Positions 15,501 to 20,877 of a DNA stretch of 20,877 nucleotides are shown one piece after another (within the stretch, counting starts at the first letter, position 1; each line of letters begins with the position of its first letter). The DNA lies in contig JBKCOM010000047.1 in assembly GCA_046309775.1 (NCBI GenBank), forward strand, positions 1 through 20,877. The letters run 5' to 3'. Made by a program: the position numbers and the translations under genes. The notes below the pieces were generated by a model that was not told where the DNA came from, did no database searches, and worked only from the letters and a program-made list of their open reading frames with translations. This stretch comes from JAIXWP01 sp046309775. GTDB lineage: Bacteria; Bacteroidota; Bacteroidia; Flavobacteriales_D; Sanyastnellaceae.

Positions 15501-16436
15501 ATTCAACCCAGAGGACAGGGTAGTGCTTGGAACATTACAAAGTATTTGTGATGTATAGCTGTTGTATGAATCTCCAGACAGGATAGTAGCAAGATGATAA
15601 CCTTCTGTATCACTGTCAATGGAGGCACCAATCAAATGAGGGTCATCTAAATCATAAGAAAATCCAGGGCTGGTGTATGCTCTGAACCACTCACAATCTC
15701 CTTGATAAGTCAATTGGGCGATGTAACCACCAGAAAAGTCATCTGGGCATGGGCCATTTAATCCAAAAATTTTGAAATCCTCTGTTGTTTCATCATCATC
15801 GTCTGGGGTGTGTTCATTATGAAACACACCTGAGACTCCAATAGCCTGACCATTATCGGTGATTTCTAGACCGGCATTATCTTCGTCAGAACCAATCCGT
15901 CGATCCCAGCGCCACCCTCCGTCATGGTCAATAGATATTACTACGGCATTCAGTTTATCGCCATATGAAACAAAATCGGCGACTGATACACCTGATTCAT
16001 AAAAGATAACGGATGGAAACGATATATAACCAGTCATATAAATATTGCCGTCTGAGCCAATAACAAGATCCATGATGGCGTCATCCTGCGGTCCTCCTCC
16101 AGTAATGAACCAATCGATGATTCCATCGAATCCAATTTTGGCAACAAAGAAATCATCGTTTCCCTGGCCCGTCATAGCTATATCACCTGCGGGCTGATTG
16201 ATAAACGAGCTAAGATTGCTGACATTAAAAAAATTCGCTGGATTGAAAGCTTCGCCCTGTGTCGATTGAAAACTTCCAGCTACATAGGTACATTGTTCTT
16301 CTTCATTTACAGCAATGGCATAGACACGATCGTTAAAGTTATTTTCAGAACCTACAATTGCTTCGAGGGTTTGCGCGTGCGTCGTCAAGCTCAGAAATGT
16401 GAGCGAGGTAAATATTAAAGAGAGGTATATGCGCAT
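12594..16436 (-). CDS. Giant cell-surface protein with T9SS type B sorting domain
   Basis: The 1280-aa protein has a signal peptide (MRIYLSLIFTSLTFLSL...AQT). Residues to about 520 form an SBBP-like propeller (DFFVAKIGFDGIIDWFITGG, GSDGNIYMTGYI, AQLTYQGDCEWFRAY). Four HYR or HYR-like modules of 80-85 residues with paired cysteines follow (about 525-850). After them come four Ig/PKD-like repeats of 80-90 residues opening with AGAD-type motifs (about 850-1190: NAGAD, FAGAD, NAGLD, EAGAD). The end (about 1195-1280) is a gliding-motility-associated type B C-terminal domain, PTGFSPNGDNINDTFEIRG...VLNRWGEEVF...WNG. It should cross the outer membrane through the T9SS and act as an adhesin or filament on the cell surface. 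An ATG at 16436 fits the signal peptide; a TTG at 16517 would add 27 residues before it. Confidence 0.92.
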   Translation of the reverse strand: MRIYLSLIFTSLTFLSLTTHAQTLEAIVGSENNFNDRVYAIAVNEEEQCTYVAGSFQSTQGEAFNPANFFNVSNLSSFINQPAGDIAMTGQGNDDFFVAKIGFDGIIDWFITGGGPQDDAIMDLVIGSDGNIYMTGYISFPSVIFYESGVSVADFVSYGDKLNAVVISIDHDGGWRWDRRIGSDEDNAGLEITDNGQAIGVSGVFHNEHTPDDDDETTEDFKIFGLNGPCPDDFSGGYIAQLTYQGDCEWFRAYTSPGFSYDLDDPHLIGASIDSDTEGYHLATILSGDSYNSYTSQILCNVPSTTLSSGLNIAQFNVNFDGTLNWSRTELLPSGVNILSGPFVSASCGDVYLTATLSTALASPQTLSSNLNTLQPGSNPTILLHRRAVSSGLTGLISLFPSINDIDDTYVTSIESDIQFRVYLAGATGGQIIFDASNETANVNSTGSSKNAWVKVMTGNTEHIWNSTLDGNQSEEYTDLFVRFPDKLYFSGFSNSQSGIQLPPLSGSHLSSIFGKYSQSATTGLAEFDILCPPSVTLNSNSECGLVDYAIPEVQIINPCLVQFRENNAPLVFPFGTTDVMVQAMGFNGTSQQCSLQVIVQDVSLENSIQCLSEITVNTDENACSAVVSIPSPVITGSCTPPTITNNFNNSASITEGTFPVGTTTVRWMVMFEDGEVQMCNTKVNVHDITPPTMVCNNIPAPLTTEGTINISVAQIDGGSFDACNIVETTISKDEFDCSNIGANQVMLTAIDANGNSNTCLATITVVDQIMPTAQCNDIEIELTNDGTISISPDQINNGSFDNCSIASIELSQSVFNCSNLGENNITLTVTDASGLQSTCPSVVTIQDLGNPPSVNAGADINTCANVSDINLDPILGEGVISVEWSGGAGNFANGLNTANNTYTPTSSEIQSGSLTLTITAFGNSVCGSVSDEIIINFIQAPTVFAGADQQVCSEQVAVLNGATATNQTSIQWTGGSGTFSPSANILQPNYTPSIQEFEAGSITLTITVEGSVGCEPVSDQILLELSKKPEANAGLDNSFCGNIGNLNAATPAFGVGTWTSPSTVTFAPNSNAPDAQVTSSIFGSLTFVWTVVNNFCTDADAVIITFFEAPVLAEAGADQTISYLGETTISATIPEVGTGSWSTNSPNVIFGDSNAATTSVSALQPGPNTFFWTITNGPCQAVQDTVVINVDGLIIPTGFSPNGDNINDTFEIRGIGFNEAISIKVLNRWGEEVFASDDYKNDWNGISKSGSELPNDTYYCVIESPLLEKTHTGYIIINR

Positions 16437-16532
16437 TTTTACTGGTATTGTAAAGACATACCCGATACTACGCAGTTTATACCAATGGGTTTCACTTTTG
16501 TTCTCTTTTTTTACCAAAGAAGTTGTTGAGAA
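16437..16532. other. Spacer between murC and the T9SS operon
   Basis: These 96 bases separate the murC stop from the giant protein's start. I see no hairpin terminator after murC, only a weak GGTAT/ATACC inverted repeat (16444-16462), and no good TAnnTTTG box. The T9SS operon may therefore be partly read from the dcw promoter. In usual dcw clusters ftsQ would begin here. Confidence 0.4.
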
Positions 16533-17930
16533 CTAGTTTTTTACTCTTTTTTTGAGAATGTCGTGAATTTGGGGCACGAGTGCATCAATGTCTCCAGCTC
16601 CTAAAGTAAGAATGACACCATTTTTAATTTCATCAATCAAATCGAGTAATTCCTGCTTCGATACGAGACGTTTTTTCACATGTTTCATGAGATCAAGCAA
16701 CATTTGAGAATCCACTCCTTCAATGGGGAGTTCTCGTGCTGGATAGATGGGTAAGAGAATGACTTCATCCAAAAGAGATAAGGCAGTCGCGAAATCGCCA
16801 GCAAAGTCTCTTGTTCTTGTGAAAAGGTGAGGTTGGAAAATACCAATTATTTTTTGCTGGGGAAAAAGTTCGCGGGCGCTCTTAATCGCAGCCGTGAGTT
16901 CCGTTGGATGATGCGCATAATCATCAATGAATGTAATGTTTTCAGATTTGAAAATGGTTTCAAACCTTCTTCTCACACCTCTAAATGACGCTAAGGCTTC
17001 AGATAGTTGCACTAATTGTACATTTGACAATAAGGCCATGGCACAAGCAGCTATGGCATTTTCAATATTATGCCGACCCGGCTGACCGAGGGTGAGCCCC
17101 AACAACTCTCCGTGAGGTGTGACTAAATCAAAAACGTAGCTGCCATTTTCTACTCTAATGTTTTTTCCATAATAATCAGCTTCTTCTGTTATCGAGTAAT
17201 TTAAGAGCGTCACATTTTTCTGTAAATTATTTTGCTGAATATCAAGTCCTTTTTTAACTAGGATGGTTCCGCCTTCTACGACGCGGTTGGCGAATAATTG
17301 AAATCCTTCGGTCACATGACTAGCATCTCCATAAATATCCAAATGATCAGCGTCCATCGAGGTGATGACGGCAAGTTCTGGATGCAGTGTTAGAAAAGAA
17401 CGATCAAATTCATCGGCCTCTACCACTGTCCATGAATCTGAATTTCCAAGCAGCAAATTGGTATTATAATTTGCGGTGATACCTCCAAGGAATGCATTAC
17501 ACTCTTTCCCTGTAGCTTTTAATAGATGAGCCACAAGGCTTGAGGTAGTAGTCTTTCCGTGAGTGCCGGCAATGGCGATGGTTTTGGAGGCGGCTGTGAT
17601 GGCACCAAGTACTTCGCTTCGCTTTTTTAATTCAAAACCATTTTGAATGAACCAATTCTTTTCATTGCTATCTGCTGGAATGGCTGGGGTATAAATGACG
17701 AGTATTTTCTCCCTTGGTGTTACTTTGATGATTTGAGGAATTTCTAGTATGGTGTCATCGAAATGAATCGAAATGCCTTCCATTTCCAACTCGGATGTGA
17801 GCGGCGTGGGAGTGCGGTCGTAACCCATCACTAATTTTTTATGATGATTGAAATAACGCGCAAGCGCTGACATTCCAATTCCTCCGATGCCGAGGAAGTA
17901 AACGATTTCGATATCCTTTAAATTCATCAT
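16533..17930 (-). CDS. murC: UDP-N-acetylmuramate--L-alanine ligase
   Basis: MurC adds L-alanine to UDP-MurNAc with ATP in the cytoplasm, the first step of the peptidoglycan stem peptide. The 465-aa protein shows the N-terminal nucleotide-sugar-binding loop FLGIGGIGMSALARYF (12-27), the ATP P-loop AGTHGKTTTSS (121-131), EADEFDRSF in the central domain, GQPGRHNIENAIAAC and the C-terminal DDYAHHPTELTAAI. Length is normal. Its ATG at 17930 overlaps the murG stop by four bases (ATGA), and a second ATG lies one codon in. In many Bacteroidota the next gene would be ftsQ; here a T9SS operon follows. Confidence 0.95.
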   Translation of the reverse strand: MMNLKDIEIVYFLGIGGIGMSALARYFNHHKKLVMGYDRTPTPLTSELEMEGISIHFDDTILEIPQIIKVTPREKILVIYTPAIPADSNEKNWFIQNGFELKKRSEVLGAITAASKTIAIAGTHGKTTTSSLVAHLLKATGKECNAFLGGITANYNTNLLLGNSDSWTVVEADEFDRSFLTLHPELAVITSMDADHLDIYGDASHVTEGFQLFANRVVEGGTILVKKGLDIQQNNLQKNVTLLNYSITEEADYYGKNIRVENGSYVFDLVTPHGELLGLTLGQPGRHNIENAIAACAMALLSNVQLVQLSEALASFRGVRRRFETIFKSENITFIDDYAHHPTELTAAIKSARELFPQQKIIGIFQPHLFTRTRDFAGDFATALSLLDEVILLPIYPARELPIEGVDSQMLLDLMKHVKKRLVSKQELLDLIDEIKNGVILTLGAGDIDALVPQIHDILKKRVKN

Positions 17931-19018
17931 ACTTTTTGTTGAATGACTTCAAACACAATCTCTGCTATTTGCTGGTCCGCATTGCCTTTGCCGAGCTTGC
18001 TAATTTCAGAAGAAAGTTGCGCTTGGCGTTCTTTATTTTTCAAAAGACTTAAAATTGCGTCGGGCAATTGCTCCACTGCTTCTGAGTCTTTCACAATCAG
18101 CGCTGCGTTTTTATTCACCAATGCCATCGCGTTTTTGGTCTGATGGTCTTCTGATACATTTGGTGAGGGAATGAGAATAGTAGGCTTTCCAATCAAGCAC
18201 AACTCACTGATGGACATTGCTCCAGCCCTTGAAATGATAATATCTGCTGCGGCATAGGCGAGGTCCATTTCCTTTATAAAAATGTGTTGACTAATATGCT
18301 GGTTTTGCGAATGAGTTTTTTCAGTATAACTTTTTCCTGTTTGCCACAAGATTTGAATGCCTTGATCTGTGATGGATTGGGCACAAGCATGAATGGCTTG
18401 ATTGATGGTCCGCGCCCCCAGACTGCCGCCCACGACCAACACCACAGGCAGGTCTTTTTTTAGTTTGAAAAAATCCAGTGCTTGATTTTTTTTGTTTTGA
18501 ATATTCCAAACTTCTTTGCGTACTGGATTTCCGGTAAGAATGATTTTTTCCTTTGGGAAAAATGATTCAAGTCCTTCGTATGCAACGCAAATCTTCGAGG
18601 CCTTTTTCGCAAGTAGTTTATTGGTAATTCCCGGATAGGAATTTTGTTCTTGTATAATCGTGGGAATGCCCATGTTGGAGGCCGTTTTGAGCAACGGTCC
18701 ACTGGCATAGCCGCCCACACCGATGGCAATATCGGGTTTGAATTCGCGGATAATCTTCCGGGCTTTTAGAATGCTCGCGACAATTTTAAAAGGCACTTTT
18801 AAATTTTGCAAAGTCAATCTTCGCTGAATACCCATGATGGGAAGTCCTATTATTTTGTAGCCAGCTTGTGGAACTTTTTCCATTTCCATTCTTCCTTCTG
18901 CGCCTACAAATAATATTTCACTGTCGGGTTGTGCCGCTTTGATAGCATTTGCAATGGCGATGGCAGGAAAGATGTGACCGCCTGTTCCGCCGCCTGAGAT
19001 AATGATGCGATAAGCCAT
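17927..19018 (-). CDS. murG: Undecaprenyl-PP-MurNAc-pentapeptide GlcNAc transferase
   Basis: MurG adds GlcNAc to lipid I to form lipid II on the inner face of the cytoplasmic membrane. The 363-aa GT28 enzyme has the glycine-rich loop SGGGTGGHIFPAIAIANAI (8-26), GVGGYASGPLL, QEQNSYPGITNKLL and the donor-binding VVGGSLGARTINQAI and SRAGAMSISELCLIGKPTILIP segments. All expected motifs are present and the length is normal. It lies 10 bp after ftsW and overlaps murC, so it belongs to one translationally coupled operon. Confidence 0.96.
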   Translation of the reverse strand: MAYRIIISGGGTGGHIFPAIAIANAIKAAQPDSEILFVGAEGRMEMEKVPQAGYKIIGLPIMGIQRRLTLQNLKVPFKIVASILKARKIIREFKPDIAIGVGGYASGPLLKTASNMGIPTIIQEQNSYPGITNKLLAKKASKICVAYEGLESFFPKEKIILTGNPVRKEVWNIQNKKNQALDFFKLKKDLPVVLVVGGSLGARTINQAIHACAQSITDQGIQILWQTGKSYTEKTHSQNQHISQHIFIKEMDLAYAAADIIISRAGAMSISELCLIGKPTILIPSPNVSEDHQTKNAMALVNKNAALIVKDSEAVEQLPDAILSLLKNKERQAQLSSEISKLGKGNADQQIAEIVFEVIQQKV

Positions 19019-19028
19019 GTGAAAAGTT

Positions 19029-20249
19029 TTATAGAGCGAGTGCTCTGCTTTGTTCTTCTTCTTCTGTCAATTCGAGCTCGGCCTTCTGATCGTCAGGATT
19101 GGCGAAGGCTTCAGGATTGAATACACTGCGACTGATGCTTAGAATAATTCCAATAGTAATGCATGTGAAAACGGTACTTGTTCCTCCAAGACTGATCAGT
19201 GGCAACGGTTGTCCAGTAGTTGGGAAAAGCGAAACACTTACTCCCATATTTATAAAGGCTTGAACTACGAGTAATAGCGCCAATCCAATTGCGGTAAGTC
19301 TTCCAAAGTGTTTGGGACATTTGGATGCAAAGCGAATGGTTCGGAAAAACAATATGACATAAAGCAATAGCAGTCCCGCGCCTCCGAGGATGGCCCCGTA
19401 TTCTTCAATAATAAATGCATAAACCATATCGGAATAAGGGTGGGGCATAAAATTACGCGTGGTGGATGTGCCCGGTCCTTTTGGAATAATGCCACCTTCA
19501 TGTATTGCATACTTGGCAAGATTGGCTTGATAATTCCCTTCGCTATCAGCGTCGACTTTGCTGAATATACGGTTTTTCCAAGTCTCATAACGTTTGAGCG
19601 TGCCCTTCGGTGCAAACTCTCCAACTAAAATAATCATCGCAATAAGACCCACTCCGAGAGCGATGATTTTGAAGAGATGTCGTCCGGGTACTCCTCCGAT
19701 ATACATCATGAGGAAACATACCAGTCCAAGCATGGCAGCTGTCGAAAAGTTGGATGGTAGAATCAGTCCGCATATCAGACCGATTACACCCAATAACGGC
19801 AAGATGGTTTTATTAAAATCATCGAGACTATCCCGCTTGAGATTGAGGTAACGCGCCACGAACACTATCAGTACAATTTTGGCGAAATCACTTGTTTGGA
19901 ATGTAATTCCCAATCCGGGAATGCGTATCCAACGTTCTGCACTATTCAAACTCGATCCGAAGAGCATCGTCACTACAAGTAGTCCGATTGCGACGAAAAT
20001 GAAAAGCACAGATAGTTTGGAAAAGTATTTAAAATTCTTTCGATGGATATAATACATCGCACCAATCCCCATTGACATATAAAGCAGGTGACGAAGCATT
20101 ACGCCGTAGCCTCCTGTTTTTACGGCAAGGGTGGTAGTGGCGCTGAATACAGCGAGTATGGATACTATCACAAGGAAGAACGTAATCATCCAGATTACTT
20201 TATCTCCTTGTAAATTGGTAAATACTCTTTTAATAGCAGCCTGCACCAT
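19029..20249 (-). CDS. ftsW: SEDS peptidoglycan glycosyltransferase FtsW
   Basis: FtsW polymerises lipid II at the septum together with a class B penicillin-binding protein. The 406-aa protein is highly hydrophobic with about ten membrane helices and SEDS signatures: LNSAERWIRIPGLGITFQTSDFAK (quoted here as SAERWI and FQTSDFAK), GNYQANLAKYAIHEGG, PHPYSDMVYAFIIEEYG and the C-terminal GQPLPLISLGGTS. The usual PSEFAK motif reads TSDFAK. The C-terminal cytoplasmic tail is acidic (ELTEEEEQ). It lies between murD (15-bp gap) and murG, its normal place, which separates it from the elongation paralogue RodA. Confidence 0.95.
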   Translation of the reverse strand: MVQAAIKRVFTNLQGDKVIWMITFFLVIVSILAVFSATTTLAVKTGGYGVMLRHLLYMSMGIGAMYYIHRKNFKYFSKLSVLFIFVAIGLLVVTMLFGSSLNSAERWIRIPGLGITFQTSDFAKIVLIVFVARYLNLKRDSLDDFNKTILPLLGVIGLICGLILPSNFSTAAMLGLVCFLMMYIGGVPGRHLFKIIALGVGLIAMIILVGEFAPKGTLKRYETWKNRIFSKVDADSEGNYQANLAKYAIHEGGIIPKGPGTSTTRNFMPHPYSDMVYAFIIEEYGAILGGAGLLLLYVILFFRTIRFASKCPKHFGRLTAIGLALLLVVQAFINMGVSVSLFPTTGQPLPLISLGGTSTVFTCITIGIILSISRSVFNPEAFANPDDQKAELELTEEEEQSRALAL

Positions 20250-20264
20250 CGAAAAGAAAATGAA

Positions 20265-20877
20265 TTAAAGTCCTCTTACGGCAGACTTGAACTGACGTCC
20301 GCGGTCTTCATAATTTTCAAACAAGTCGAAGCTCGCGCATGCAGGTGAGAGCAATACTACATCACCATCACGTCCGAGATCGTACGCCACACGCACCGCT
20401 TGTTCAGCGCTATTCGTGTCAATGATTGTATCTACTACGCTGCCAAACGCTGCACGAATCTTTGAGCTGTCTGTAGTGAGACAAATGATTGCTTTTACCT
20501 TCGACTTAACGAGGTCAAAAAGTTCTGAATAATCATTGCCTTTGTCAGTACCGCCAGCAACCCAGATAACGGGCTTGTCCATACTCTCGAGCGCATACCA
20601 CGCAGAGTTGACGTTGGTCGCCTTACTGTCGTTGATGAATGTGATGCCGTGAACTTTCGCAACAAATTCGAGGCGGTGCTCAATGTTTTCGAAATTTTCA
20701 AGACTTTCTCTCACGACTTCTTTTCTGAGGTCGAGGATGCGTGCGGCCATGCCTGCTGCCATACTGTTAGCGAGATTGTGCTTTCCTTGCAAAGCGAGTT
20801 CTGTAATCTTCATGTTGAGTGGGTTATGGTTAATTGAAATGGTTAAATTTTCTCCGTTGACAAATGCGCCTTCACCG
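20265..20877 (-). CDS. murD: UDP-N-acetylmuramoylalanine--D-glutamate ligase (partial, 5' end outside)
   Basis: MurD adds D-glutamate to UDP-MurNAc-L-Ala in the cytoplasm. The reading frame is open up to the window edge (it enters with GEGAFVNGEN), so only the last 203 or so of about 450 residues are present; an internal ATG at 20813 is not the start. Seen are LQGKHNLANSMAAGMAA of the central domain, EHRLEFVAKVHGITFINDSKATN (quoted as EHRLEFV and DSKATN), WVAGGTDKGNDY and the C-terminal LSPACASFDLFENYEDRGRQF. The ATP-binding P-loop lies outside. It is the first visible gene of the minus-strand murD-ftsW-murG-murC operon. Confidence 0.95.
   Translation of the reverse strand, partial: GEGAFVNGENLTISINHNPLNMKITELALQGKHNLANSMAAGMAARILDLRKEVVRESLENFENIEHRLEFVAKVHGITFINDSKATNVNSAWYALESMDKPVIWVAGGTDKGNDYSELFDLVKSKVKAIICLTTDSSKIRAAFGSVVDTIIDTNSAEQAVRVAYDLGRDGDVVLLSPACASFDLFENYEDRGRQFKSAVRGL

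Noticed and set aside
16444..16462. Hairpin GGTAT/ATACC as a murC terminator
   Set aside because: The stem is only 5 bp with a 9-base loop and has no T tract on the minus strand.
20265..20813. A short 182-aa protein starting at 20813
   Set aside because: The frame stays open upstream to the window edge and encodes MurD sequence before that ATG, so this is the C-terminal part of a longer gene.

Overview
The window comes from a member of the Bacteroidota, most likely a Flavobacteriales/Cryomorphaceae-type marine or aquatic bacterium. The evidence is a type IX secretion (T9SS) type B C-terminal sorting domain, a PorP/SprF-family protein, an OmpA protein with PD40 and PKD modules, an outer-membrane beta-barrel protein with a CarboxypepD_reg-like N-terminus, a DUF4402 secreted protein, and AT-rich leaders without clear Shine-Dalgarno sequences. 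I see no rRNA, tRNA, CRISPR array, insertion sequence or phage gene.

Left part (1-3.7 kb): a DUF4402 secreted protein whose codon use suggests very high expression is followed by a strong terminator and a composite simple-repeat/palindrome locus. Next are a small lipoprotein (minus strand) and, divergently, a stand-alone LuxE-like acyl-protein synthetase. A minus-strand pair follows: an XRE-type repressor-like protein and a receiver-domain response regulator. About 380 bp with no clear gene (3352-3734) holds several hairpins, an orphan minus-strand terminator and possible operators.

Middle (3.7-8.5 kb, plus strand): an outer-membrane beta-barrel protein, then ftsQ and ftsA, ended by a perfect GNRA-loop terminator. 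ftsZ does not follow ftsA.

Right-middle (8.6-16.4 kb, minus strand): a tight four-gene operon. In transcription order it encodes a 1280-aa T9SS type B adhesin-like protein (propeller, HYR and Ig/PKD-like repeats), a PorP/SprF protein, an OmpA/PD40/PKD protein and a secreted protein of unknown function. It looks like a surface-display module in which the PorP/OmpA partners help export or anchor the giant protein.

Right end (16.5-20.9 kb, minus strand): murD (5' end beyond the window), ftsW, murG and murC, the canonical dcw order. In many Bacteroidota murC is followed directly by ftsQ-ftsA-ftsZ. Here the T9SS operon sits after murC and ftsQ-ftsA lie 8 kb away on the opposite strand, so the division/cell-wall cluster is split and inverted. 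This is the largest structural oddity of the window. I found no convincing novel defence or mobile system; the best leads for undescribed biology are the fourth gene of the T9SS operon, the structured region at 3.45-3.73 kb and the rearranged dcw cluster.
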